Positions 20,688-32,275 of a stretch of DNA of 64,000 bases are shown here, piece after piece. The stretch is from NCBI RefSeq assembly GCF_950295315.1, contig NC_080164.1:111310447-111374446 (forward strand). Reading direction: 5' to 3'. Numbering within the stretch: position 1 is the first letter of the stretch; every line of letters starts with the position of its first letter. This DNA comes from Erinaceus europaeus (Eukaryota; Chordata; Mammalia; Eulipotyphla; Erinaceidae). Position numbers and translations under genes: made by a program. A model generated the notes under the pieces. That model saw nothing but the letters and a program-made list of their open reading frames with translations. It made no database searches and was not told where the DNA came from.

Positions 20688-21568
20688 AATAATCACAATC
20701 TCTTCAGTTTCCAACAACCTCATCTATAACACAAGAGTTATAATATGTACTTTATGTCAAAAGGATTAATTTTACAATCAAATTTTGCAATAAGTGAGAT
20801 GTGTTAAAAACATTATGAAATATTGATGTTTCCCTAATCTGTATTTTCATGAGCCTGGCTGAAGGCATCTGGCCTTTTTTGCCTAACCCACTAGCCAGAG
20901 AACTTGAGAAAACATGAGATTGTGCACCCAGGAAGAGAATGTCCAAGTATTGTCTGAAAGTATTGTCAACAAAAATTACTTTAAATTACATTCCTCTTTA
21001 TGTCATTGCACATGAAATATCAGCTACACAATTTTTTTGAAAGGGCTATTCTAAGCAGTTTGCTGTACCTTACAACTGTGTTTGTGATTTAACTTTACCT
21101 TACACATTGTAAGAAAAATGTGTTTTTACTGAGCTTATGCCAAAGGATCAGAATCCTGAGTTATTGATGTAAAGTAGTCAAATTAATTACACTCTCATAG
21201 CATTTATATTACATTTCTTAAAAGAGTGAGTATGAGGTTTCACTTTCCAAGGATATGCTCAGTGATTTCTCTCCTATGTTTACATTTTATTTTTTTGTTT
21301 TTTTCTTGTCTTTGGTAGAAAGATTCCTTCCTTAAGCAAAATCATTAATCTTCAAAGCCTCACGCTAAATGTGGAGATAATAAAACAAATATTTTTTTTC
21401 TCCGAATTAGTTCTTCAAGTAAAGTTATGGCTCAATAAGGAGGCCTATTTTCTTCTTCAGATTTGCACTAAATATTTCACTGGTGGTTTCCTGGCACATG
21501 TGCAGCTCATGTGAGAGAAACATCTACCCATGCCCACCAGGTCCAGAGCCAGTTCAGTGTTGCTTTAG
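20688..21568. other. Unique sequence
   Basis: No repeat or exon recognised in about 0.9 kb. Confidence 0.5.
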
Positions 21569-21584
21569 AAAATGTAAAAGATAT

Positions 21585-21876
21585 GGGAGTCAGGCGGTAG
21601 CACAGTGGGTTATGCACATGTGGCACAAAGCGCAACCACCAGCCTGAGGATCCCGGTTGTGAGGATCCCGGTTCCAGCCCTGGCTCTCCATCTGTAGGGT
21701 AGTCGCTTCACAGGCGGTGAAGTAGGTCTGCAGGTGTCTTTCTCGCTCCTTCTCTGTCTCCCCCTCCTCTTTACATTTCTCTCTGTCCTATCCAACAATG
21801 GCAACATCAATAATAACTACAACAATAATAATAAAAAAATAAGGGCAACAAAAATGAAATAAATACTTAAAAAAAT
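21585..21876 (+). mobile_element. SINE type A with a 15-bp internal duplication
   Basis: Head GGGAGTCAGGCGGTAGCAC. The GAGGATCCCGGTT segment just before the B box occurs twice in tandem (21,636-21,665). AAAATGTAAAAG flanks the element at 21,569-21,580 and 21,877-21,888. Body and tail are typical. Confidence 0.93.
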
Positions 21877-21959
21877 AAAATGTAAAAGCACTGTGAGATT
21901 ATAGTATTCAAAAGTTCACACTGAGCATGTGTTCGTAATCTTTAATTTTAACTTATTGT

Positions 21960-22516
21960 GATAAAAAAATAAAGATCTGAGCTCAGACCTACAGGGATGC
22001 AGAGGTTACATAGGCTCCTGTGCTGAATATAGGTCCCAGATCAAATGGATGGGGTTTATAGTTAACAAGGTTTATATACTTTCCCCATATTTGGAAGCTA
22101 CTCTCTTCTCTGATCCAGCTTTCTAGTCCTTTTTCCAGCCTTGACACCATCTCCCTAGACAATAACCTTGGTCCACCTGCATATCAGATGTCAGGCTCAG
22201 GCAAAAACTAATGAAGTCATGGCCCCCTTGGAATATAACTAAAATAGACCTACAAGCTTTTGTTCTAAAATGGAGACCCCAAATTTTCACCTGCAATATT
22301 CTTGCCTTTAGATTCATGATTAATCAATAATTTGTTCTGTTTTTTTCCGCCATCAGATTCCAGATGCTACGATGATTCCAACCAGACTTTCCTGGGCAGA
22401 TGAACCCATGATGTGTCCTGGAGCCTCACGTCCCTATACCCCTACCCCAATAGGGAAAGAGACTATCTGGGAGTATGGATTGACCTGCTAATGCCCATGT
22501 TCAGCAGAGAAGAATT
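21960..22516 (+). mobile_element. L1 3' UTR fragment lacking its 3' end
   Basis: It matches the UTR segment at about 62,750-63,300 (CTACAGGGATGCAGAGG, CTACTCTCTTCCCTGATCCAG, GATGCTACGATGATTCC). It stops after TGCCCATGTTCAGCAGAGAAG without the final ~190 bp or a poly-A tail. Loss of the 3' end is not the usual outcome of target-primed integration. The piece at 35,116 behaves similarly. Confidence 0.85.
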
Positions 22517-22766
22517 AATGGATTCTTTATCTTTTTTTTTTTTTGACTGAAATGCTCTTCATTCCTCCTACAGAATGTGATGATTAGGATCCTAGAAGGT
22601 TTATTGATATCAATGCTAACATCACCGGCTTTCCAAAAGGTATCAGATAAGCTTTCCTCAGTCAGTTCAAAGCAAAACTGTTGTAACCAGTGTCTTCTTG
22701 GCATGTGGAAACAAGGCCAACAGGAGGTCTGTGGGCCTTTGGGAGTCGCCGTTTACTTAAAGTAGG
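22517..22766. other. Short unique stretch with poly-T
   Basis: A T-run at about 22,532-22,544 is followed by unassigned DNA. The ORFs on both strands are short and unsupported. Confidence 0.45.
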
Positions 22767-22985
22767 TAGAGCTGGCTGGTGGCACATCTAGTTGAGCACA
22801 CTTGTTATAATGCTCACAAGGACCCAAATTCAAACTCTTGGTCCCCACCTGTAGGGGGAAAGCCTTATGAGTGATGAAGCAGGATTACAGGTATCTCTCT
22901 GTTTCTTTCTCTCTCTACCTCCTCTTACCCCCTTCTCAATTTCTCTCTCTTTATCAAAAAATAAAAAAGTAAATATATGATAAAA
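22767..22985 (+). mobile_element. SINE type B
   Basis: Head GAGCTGGCTGGTGGCACATC, CACAAGGACCCAAATTCAAAC (degenerate B box), CCACCTGTAGGGGGAAAGCC core, C/T-rich body and an A-rich tail. Confidence 0.9.
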
Positions 22986-23477
22986 TTTTAAAAAAGAAAA
23001 TTACTTTAAAAAACATTAATCATACAGCTAGGATTTGTGGAGTAATGTGAAAAATGTATACTACAATAATTCTGATTAAGCTTTTGTGTTCTGAACACAC
23101 ACTCCCTATACTGCTCATTGCCAAGCAGAGTATGGGAGGATTGGTGATTGGGAAAAGAACCAAAAAAAGTCTTTTTGCTTATTGTGGCCCCTTGTGGAAT
23201 GACAGTGGATAGACATTATATTATCAAACTCCTCCTCTGTCTGGAAGTGCTCAGTCCTCCCCTGTTAAACAGGACAGTCATGAAGTGGGTGAAATGAGGA
23301 AGTTATACCTGCAGTTATAGCCAGACACCAGCTTATCCAGGATGGGGGGTTGGGGGGGCAGAAGATTATGAGCACCTAATGCTTCTACTTATAAAGCAAG
23401 CTTTTGTGTACTATACAGAATGCAATTTAAGCAAAGATACTGAAAGATAAATGGGATTAGTGCAATGAATGACAGCC
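22986..23477. other. Unique sequence upstream of the composite L1
   Basis: No feature recognised. It includes a GGGG-TT-GGGGGGG stretch near 23,342-23,358. Its last 15 bases form the left target-site copy when extended to 23,492. Confidence 0.5.
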
Positions 23478-23492
23478 AAGAATATAACAAGG

Positions 23493-24655
23493 GAGGGTTT
23501 CCCGGAAGATGGCGGACTAAGAAGATGCTAGTGGCTGAGCTCTGATCCCATCTCCTGGAAACGGTAGGATTTTCTGCCTTTAGCAGGCCAGCCAATAAGG
23601 GGTCCTAGTGGTAACACCAAGGAGGTGACTATAACTTAATTTGGGTTAAGAATTAGAGTAGGGAAAAAAGGGGAAAATTTTTTTTCTTCCTTTTAATTTT
23701 CAAGCATACCTCCTTCCCCACCCCCCCCTTCACTGCACCCCCCCCATAACCAGTCCCTGGGGACCAGCTCCTAGCAGGATCCCCTGCTAGGAGCTCCTTT
23801 TCTTTACCAAATTCCTGTCCAACCAGGGAGTATCATTAATTCTAAGTCTATACCCTTCTGAAACCTCTGGCCTTTTTTCTTTCTAAATAGCCAACCCCCC
23901 CACCTCACCCCACATAGCTAATTAAATAATTAAAAATAAATACATTAAAAAAAACCTTTCCTTTCACTGCCCTTTTATGACTGTTCTTTTTCTATTTTCT
24001 CTCTCTCTCTTTCTTTTTTTTTATTTTTCTTTTTCTCATTCTTGTCATCCTTTCTTCCTTAATCCTACAGCTTCCAAAGTCACAGCCCCCAGCCCCCACA
24101 CCACCAAACAGTGTGCTTTTTTGAATTCACTGATACACATTTGGGAATTTCCTTTCACTGCTTTTTAATTACAGCTCTTTTTCTTATCTTTTCCCTTTTC
24201 TCTCTCTTGTCTCTCTCTCTCTCTCTTTTTTTTTAAATCTTGTCATACACTTCTTCCATATTCTTTGCCTTTCTGAATTTGTGAATTATTTTGGGGAAGA
24301 AATCGGACTCAGAGTGGACTCTCTATGTGTGTATCTCTGCTCTAGTTCCCCTCTTGTTACCCCTAGAATATACACTGGATATTAGATTTGCATAACTGTC
24401 TATTCTTGCTATCCTTTCTTTCTTTTCTCTTTCTTCACTGGGATTTGGTTACTATTTTTTCATGTACTGGATAAATTGTTTGGCTAACTGGTAACGATTA
24501 AACTACTTCAATACTTGCTTCAGTTGCTACTGTAATTCCTGAGGTTGGTGAGTGCAATTGTCATAAAGGTATTTAGTACAGTGTTACTTGTACTCAAGAC
24601 ACAACAACTGAGGAACAACAGAGCATAAAAAAAAAGAAACACATAAATAAAAAAA
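23493..24655 (+). promoter_or_regulatory. L1 5' UTR
   Basis: The 1.16-kb leader starts GAGGGTTTCCCGGAAGATGG and ends before the ORF1 ATG. It is pyrimidine-rich on this strand (C runs near 23,720-23,750, T/C runs near 23,990-24,230). By analogy with other mammals this region would hold the internal Pol II promoter. It shows little similarity by eye to the 5' UTR at 14,447. Confidence 0.8.
23506..23515 (+). promoter_or_regulatory. YY1-like site at the L1 start
   Basis: AAGATGGCGG matches the YY1 core AANATGGCGG and lies at +14 to +23 of the element. In human L1 a YY1 site near the same place directs the start of transcription. Its presence at this position supports 23,493 as the true 5' end. 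Confidence 0.7.
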
Positions 24656-25587
24656 ATGGGTAGATCAAAAATAAATAAAACTGCTACTCCAATGAATGAA
24701 GACAAGAGCCCAGAAGAAACTACAAATCAGCCAGAAGTAACCATAGATAAGAAAACTATGCAAGCAATAATAAACTTATTAATCACAGAAATGAAAACAA
24801 CATTGGAGGAAAGGAATGGCAGTATTAGGGAAAGAACAGTTGAGACACCCAAGGAAAATACTGATTATCTTGAGGCAATTAGAGAACTGAAAGCAGAAAT
24901 AGCTGTAATTGAAGAAAGAAGCTGAGGGAAGGGAAAGCAGACTAACAGAAGCAGAAAACAGAATTAGTCAGACAGAGGATGAGTTAGAGAAAACTAAGAA
25001 AGAGGTAAAAGAGCTCAAAATGAGATTGAGAGACACTGAAAACAACAACAGAGACATATGGGATGATCTCAAAAGAAGTAACATTCATATAATTGGCCTG
25101 CCAGAGGAAGAAAGAGAGGAAGGGGAAGGAAACATTGTAGAGGAAATAATAGAAGACAACTTCCCAGACCTGAACAACAGAAAGGACATCAAGATTCAAG
25201 AGGCCCAGAGAGTTCCAAACAGAATCAACCCAGACCTGAAGACACCAAGACACATCATAGTCACAATGAGAAGAAGTAAGGATAAAGAAAAGATCCTAAA
25301 GGCTGCAAGAGAGAAATGAAAAGTCACATACAGGGGAAAACCCATGAAACTATCAACAGACTTCTCCACTCAAACTCTAAAAACCAAAAGAGAATAGCAA
25401 CATATTTATTGAGCCCTGAATGAAAAAGAGTTTCAACCAAGGATAATATAACCTGACAGACTTTCATTCAAATTAGATGGAGGGATCAAAACCTTCTTAG
25501 ACAGAAAACAGTTAAAGGAGGCAACCATCACCAAGCCTGCCCTAAAAGAGGTTCTAAAAGACCTCTTATGAACAAGAAAATAACTAT
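24656..25587 (+). pseudogene. L1 ORF1, frameshifted
   Basis: The ATG at 24,656 starts an 89-residue frame. Compared with the ORF1 at 58,522, about 49 bp of the coiled coil are deleted near 24,900, shifting the frame. Reading resumes to 25,319 with a coiled coil and the RRM (RSNIHIIGLPEEEREEGEG), then a TGA at 25,317-25,319 (…AAREK-stop). The C-terminal domain continues, decayed, to about 25,570. It encoded the ORF1p RNA chaperone and cannot make it now. Confidence 0.9.
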
Positions 25588-25628
25588 AATACTGGGAATA
25601 TAGCAGAGCAAATAAAAATTGTTGAATA

Positions 25629-28358
25629 ATGGCACTACAATACATTAAATCCATAATATCATTAAATGTCAATGGCTTAAACTCACCCATCAAAAGGCAC
25701 AGAGTGGAAGGTTGTATCAGAAAATATAACCCAACCATATGCTGCTTGCAAGAATCCCACTTGACCCAACAAGATATATACAGACTTAAAGTGAAAGGAA
25801 GGAAAGGTATCATACAGGCTAATGGACCACAAAAAAAGGCAGGAACAGCCATTCGCATCTCTGGCATAATAAATTTTAAATTCAATAAAGTAATAAAAGA
25901 TAGGCAAGGTCATTACATAATGATTAGAGTATCAATCAGCCAAGAAGACTGAACAATTATTAACATATATGCACCCAGTGAGGGACCATCTAAATACATC
26001 AAGCACCTACGCAAAGAACTTCAAAAATACATCAATAGTAACACAATAATAGTGGAAGACTTTAATACCCCACTCTCACACTTAGACAGATCAAAAAAAG
26101 GAGAGAATCAACAAAGAAACAAGAGAATTAAATGAAGAGATGAACTGATTAGAACTCTTGGACATTTTCAGAGTTCTTCACCCTAAAAAACTTGAATACA
26201 CATTATTTTCAAATACACACTACACATTCTCAAGAATAGACTACATGTGAGGCCACGAAGACAGCATCAACAAATTCAAGAGCATTGATATCATCCCAAG
26301 TATCTTCACAAACAACAGTGGAGTAAAGCTAACATGTAACGACAAAAAGAAAATTAATAAAAGACACATAATCCAGAAACTAAACAACATACTCCTTAAC
26401 AACCACTGGGTCAGAGAGTCACTCAAGCAAGAAATTCAGATATTCCTGGAAACAAATGAAAATGACGACACAACCTACCAAAACATTTGGGACACAGCTA
26501 AAACAGTATTGAAAGGGAATCTCATAGCCATACAATTACATATTAAACAATAAGAAAAAGCTCAAATAATGACCTTAATGCACATATTAAGGACTTAGAG
26601 GAAGAGGGACAAAGAACCCTAAAGCAACCAGAAGGATGAAAATCACTAAAATTAGAGCAGAAATAAACAACATAAAAAAAAAAAAGAATCATATAAAATA
26701 TCAAGGAAGTCAAATATTGGTTCTTTGAAAAATTAAACAAGATTGACAAAACCCTAGCCAGACTCACTAAACAAAAAAGGGAGAAGAGTCAAATTAATAG
26801 AATTGCAAATTATAGAGGAGATATCACAACTGAAACCACAGAAATCTATAAAAACATGCGGAACTTCTATGAAGAATTATACACAACCAGGCTAGAAAAT
26901 CTAGAAGAAATGGAAAAATTCCTAGAAACACAAGCCCTTCCAAAACTGAACCAAGAAGAACTCCAAAACCTAAATACACCAGTCACAGACAAAGAAATTG
27001 AAACCGTTATTAAGAATCTCCCCAACAACAAAAGTCCTGACCAGATGGATTCACAAATGAATTCTACAAAACCTTCAGGAAACATTTAATACCCATACTT
27101 CAAAAGGTTTTCCATAAGATCAAAGAAACAGCAACACTACCTTCCACCATCTATGAAACCCACATAACCCTGATACCAAAAGCAGACAGGGACACAGCAA
27201 AAAAGGAAAACTACAGACCAATATCTCTGATGAACATAGATTCCAAAATATTAAACAAGATATTGGCCATCCGGATACAGCAACATATCAAAATGATTGT
27301 TCATCACGACCAAGTGGGATTCATCCCAGGAATGCAAGGCTGGTTCAACATCCGTAAGTCAATCAATGTCATTCACCACATCAATAAAAGCAAAGCCAAA
27401 AACCACATGATTATCTCAACAGATGCAGAGAAAGCCTTTGACAAAATCCAACACCCATTCATGCTCAAAACTCTACAAAAAATAGGAATAGATGGGAAAT
27501 TCCTCAAGATAGTGGAGTCTATATATAGCTATAGACCTACAGCTAACATCATACTCAATGGACAGAAGCTGAAAGCATTCCCCCTCAGATCGGGGACTAG
27601 ACAGGGCTGTCCACTGTCACCGTTACTCTTCAACATAGTATTGGAAGTTCTTGTCATAGCACTCAGGCAAGAGAAAGAAATCAAAGGAATACAGATTGGA
27701 AGGGAAGAAGTCAAGCTCTCACTATTTGCAGATAATATGATAGTATACATAGAAAAACCTAAAGAATCCAGCAGAAAATTACTGGAAGTTATTAGGCAAT
27801 ATAGCAAGGTATCAGGCTACAAAATCAATGTACAAAAATCAGTGGCATTTCTTTATGCCCACACTAAATCTGAAGATGAAGAAATGCAGAAATCACTACC
27901 ACTTAAAGTTTCAGCAAAATCAATTCAATACCTAGGAATAAAGTTGACCAAAGAAGTGAAAGACTTGTATGCTAAAAACTATGAGTAGCTACTCAAGGAA
28001 ATAGAAACTGATACCAAGAAATGGAAACACATTCCAGGCTCATGGATTGGAAGAATAAATATCACCAAAATGATCATTCTCCCCAGAGCCATATACAAAT
28101 TTAATGCAATACCCATCAAAGTTCCAGCAAGCTTCTTTAAGAGAATAGAACAAACACTACAATCATTTATCTGGAACCTGAAAACACCTAGAATTGCCAA
28201 AACCATCTTGAGGAAAAGAAACAGAAATGGAGGCATCACACTCCCAGACCTTAAGCTATATTATAGAGCCATCATCATCAAAACAGCATGGTACTGGAAC
28301 AAAAATAGAAAACTATGAGTGGAACAGTGGAACAGAATTGAAACAGAATTGAGAGCCC
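25629..28358 (+). pseudogene. L1 ORF2 copy A, decayed and 3'-cut
   Basis: The ATG at 25,629 begins MALQYIKSIISLNVNGLN, the endonuclease N-terminus with its conserved Asn. LQESHL carries the conserved Glu. TGA at 25,950-25,952 ends the first frame, and several shifts follow. The endonuclease SDH block reads FTNNSGVKL here, losing the catalytic His. The RT core (27,230-27,988) is open but its active site is FADN, not FADD (27,725-27,736), so the second catalytic Asp is lost. Coding sequence stops at the junction near 28,358, before the thumb/Cys-rich end. Confidence 0.92.
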
Positions 28359-28457
28359 AGCCGGCCCTGTAAGAGGTTTTAAAAGACCTCTTTTAAACAA
28401 GAACATCACTATAATACTTGCAACATATAAGAGCAAACAAAAAATTTTTTTTGAACA
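28358..28457 (+). other. Junction: ORF2 copy A to ORF1 tail and spacer
   Basis: ORF2 sequence ending ATTGAGAGCCCAG passes at about 28,358-28,362 into CCGGCCCTGTAAGAGG, the ORF1 C-terminal segment seen as AGCCTGCCCTAAAAGAGG at about 25,534. The ORF1-ORF2 spacer then repeats (compare 25,570-25,628). Only 2-4 bases could be shared at the join. A small repeat of AACAGAATTGA lies just before it. Confidence 0.85.
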
Positions 28458-31400
28458 ATGGCACTAGAGTACATTAAATCCATAATATCAATAAACGTCA
28501 ATGGCTTAAACTCACCCATCAAAAGGCACAGGGTGGGGGGATGGATCAGAAAACATAACCCAACCATATGCTGCTAGCAAGAATCCCATCTGTCACAACA
28601 AGATAAACACAGACTTAAAATGAAAGGATGGAAAACTATCACACAGACTAACAGACCACAAAAAAGGGCAGGAAAAGCCATTCTCATCTCAGACACAATA
28701 GATTTTAAATTAAATAAAGTAATAAAAGATAGGCAAGGATATTACATAATGATTAGAGGATCAATCAGCCAAGAAGACTTAACAATTATTAACATCTATG
28801 CACCCAATGAGGGACCATCTAAATACATTAAGCACCTACTGAAAGAATTTCAAAAATACATCAATAGTAATACAATAATAGTGGGAGACTTCCCACTCTC
28901 ACACTTAGACAGATTAACAAAGCAGAGAACCAATAAAGATACAAGAGAAATGAATGAAGAGATAGACAGACTAGAACTCTTGGACATTTTCAGACTCCTC
29001 CACCCCAAAAAACTGGAATACACCTTCTTTTCAAATCCACATAACACATACTCAAGGATAGACCACATGTTAGGCCACAAAGACAGCATCAATAAATTCA
29101 AGAGCATTGAAATCATCCCAAGTATCTTGTCAGACCACAGTGGAGTAAAACTAACATTTAACAACAAACAGAAAATTATTAAAAGACACAGAATTTGGAA
29201 ACAAAACAACATACTCCTTAAGAACCACTGGGTCAGAGACTCACTCAAGCAGGAAATTCAAATGTTCCTGGAAACAAATGAAAATGAAGATGCAACCTAT
29301 CAAAATATTTGGGACACAGCTAAAGCAGTACTGAGAGGGAAATTTATAGCCATGCAATCACATATTAAACACCAAGAAGAAGCTCAAATGAACAACCTTA
29401 CTGCACACCTCAAGGACTTAGAGGAAGAGGAACAAAGGAACCCTAAAGCATCCAGAAGGACAGAAATCACTAAAGTTAGAGCAGAAATAAACCACATCGA
29501 AAATAAAAGAACCATACAAAAGATCAATGAAGCCAAATGTTGGTTTTTTGAAAGATTAAACAAAATTGACAACCCCCTAGCCAGACTCACCAAACAAAAA
29601 AGAGAGAAGACTCAAATTAATAGAATTGTAAACGATGGAGGAGATACCACAAATGACACCACAGAAATCCAGAGAATCCTGTGAAAATTCTATAAAGAAC
29701 TATATGCCACCAAGCTAGAGAATCTGGAAGAAATGGAACAATTCCTAGAAGCATATGCCCTTCCAAAACTGAACCAAGAAGAACTACAAAATCTAAATGC
29801 ACCAATCACAGACAATGAAATTGAAACCGTTATTAAGAATCTCCCCAACAACAAAAGTCCTGGACCAGATGGCTTCACAAATGAATTCTACAAAACTTTC
29901 AGGAAACAGTTAATACCCATACTTCTTAAGCTATTCCATAAGATTGAAGAAACAGGAACACTCCCTTCCACCTTCTATGAAGCCAACATCACCCTGATAC
30001 CACAATCTGATAGGGACACAACAAAAAAGGAAACATACAGACCAATATCTCTGATGAACATAGATGCCAAAAAATTAAACAAGATCTTGGCCACCCTGAT
30101 ACAGCAACATATCAAAAAGATTGTTCATCATGACCAAGTGGGATTCATCCCAGGAATGCAAGGCTGGTTCAACATCCATAAGTCAATCAATGTCATTCAC
30201 CACATCAATAAAAGCAAAGCCAAAAACCACATGATTATCTCAATAGATGCAGAGAAAGCCTTTGACAAAATCCAACACACATTCATGCTCAAAACCCTAC
30301 AAAAAATGGGAATAGATGGTAAATTGCTCAAGATAGTGGAGTCTATGTATAGCAAACCTACAGCCAACATCATACTCAATGGACAGAAGCTGAAAGCATT
30401 CCCCCAGATCGGGGACTATACAGGGCTGTCCACTGTCACCGTTACTCTTCAACATAGTATTGGAAGTTCTTGTCATAGCACTTAGGCAAGAGAAAGAAAT
30501 CAAAGGAATACAGATTGGAAGGGAAGAAGTCAAGCTCTCACTATTTGCAGATGATATGATAGTATACATAGAAAGACCTAAAGAACCCAGCAGAAAATTA
30601 CTGGAAGTTATTAGGCAATATAGCAAGGTATCAGGATACAAAATCAATGTACAAAAATTAGTAGAATTTCTTTATGCAAACAATAAATCTGAAGAAGAAG
30701 ACATCCAGAAATCACTCCCATTTACTGTTTCAGTCAAATCAATCAAATACCTAGGAATAAAGTTCACCAAAGAAGTGAAAGACTTGTATGCTGAAAACTA
30801 TGAATCGCTACTCAAGGAAATAGAAACTGATACCAAGAAATGGAAAGATATCCCATGCTCATGGATTGGAAGAATAAATATCATCAAAATGAATATTCTC
30901 CCCAGAGCCATATACAAATTTAATGCAATACCCATCAAAGTTCCACCAAGATTCTTTAAGAGAATAGAACAAACACTACAATCATTTATCTGGAACCTGA
31001 AAACACCTAGAATTGCCAAAACCATCTTGAGGAAAAGAAACAGAAATGGAGGCATCACACTCCCAGACCTTAAACTATATTATAAAGCCATCATCATCAA
31101 AACAGCATGGTACTGGAACAAAAATAGGCACACAGACCAGTGGAACAGAATTGAAAGCCCAGAAATAAATCCCCACACCTATGGACATCTAATCTTTGAT
31201 AAGGGGGCCAGAAGGATTAAATGTAAAAAGGAGGCTCTCTTCAATAAATGGTGCTGGTAAAACTGGGTTGTAACATGCAGAAGACTGAAATTGAACCACT
31301 TTATTTCACCAGGAACAAAAATTAATTCCAAATGGATCAAAGACCTAGATGTTAGACCAGAAACAATCAAATACTTAGAGGAAAACATTGGGGTAACACT

Positions 31401-32275
31401 TTCCCACCTTAACCTCAAGGACATCTTTGATAAGTCAAGCCCAATTGCAAGGAAGACTAAAGCAGAAACAAACCCAATGGGACTACATCAATTTGAAAAG
31501 CTTCTGCAAATCCAAAGAAACTATTAAACAAACAGAGAGACCCCTCACAGAATGGGAGAAGATCTTCACATGCCATACATCAGACAAGAAACTAATCACC
31601 AAAATATATAAAGAGCTCAGCAAACTTAGCACCAAAAAAGCAAATGACCCCATCCAAAAATGGGCAGAGTATATGAATGAAACATTCACTACAGAGGAGA
31701 TCCAAAAGGCTAGCAAACATATGAAAAACTGCTCTAGGTCACTGATTGTCAGAGAAATGAAAATTAAGACAACATTGAGATATCACCTCACTCCTGTAAG
31801 AATGGCATACATCAAAAAGGACAGCAGCAACAAATGGTGGAGAGGCTGTGGGGACAGAGGAAGCCTCTTGCATTGCTGGTGGGAATGTAAATTGGTACAG
31901 CCTCTGTGGAGAGCAGTCTGGAAAACTCTCAGAAGGCTAGACATGGACCTTCCATATGATCCAGTAATTCCTCTCCTGGGTTTATACCCCAAGGACTCCA
32001 TAACACCCAACCAAAAAGAGGTGTGTACTCCTATGTTCATAGCAGCACAATTCATAATAGCTAAAACCTGGAAGCATCCCAGGTGCCCAACAACAAATGA
32101 GTGGCTGAGAAAGCTGTGGTATATATACACAATGGATTACTATGCAGCTATCAAGAACAATGAACCCACCTTCTCTGACCCATCTTGGACAGAGCTAGAA
32201 GGAATTATGTTAAGTGAGCTAAGTCAGAAAGATAAAGATGAGTATGAGATGATCCCACTCATCAACAGAAGTTGA
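28458..32275 (+). pseudogene. L1 ORF2 copy B, near full length, several breaks
   Basis: About 1,272 codons from ATG 28,458 to TGA 32,273-32,275, close to the ~1,275 of mammalian L1 ORF2. Breaks: TAG at 28,575-28,577 just before the QES motif; TGA at 29,682-29,684 where copy A has CGG; loss of 2 bp near 30,405 (copy A has CCCCCTCAG); TAA at 31,258-31,260; a shift between about 31,427 and 31,527. The endonuclease motif reads GDFPLSHLD, lacking the Asn-Thr after GDF by a 6-bp deletion, though the SDHSGVKL block is intact. The RT active site FADD is intact (30,544-30,555). The C-terminal Cys-rich domain is present (GSLLHCWWECKLVQPLWR). Confidence 0.93.

Noticed and set aside
25433..25885. Minus-strand ORFs inside the L1s (for example 150 residues here, 132 at 28,850, 153 at 35,967)
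   Set aside because: Antisense shadows of L1 ORF2 or of a microsatellite; no independent motif.
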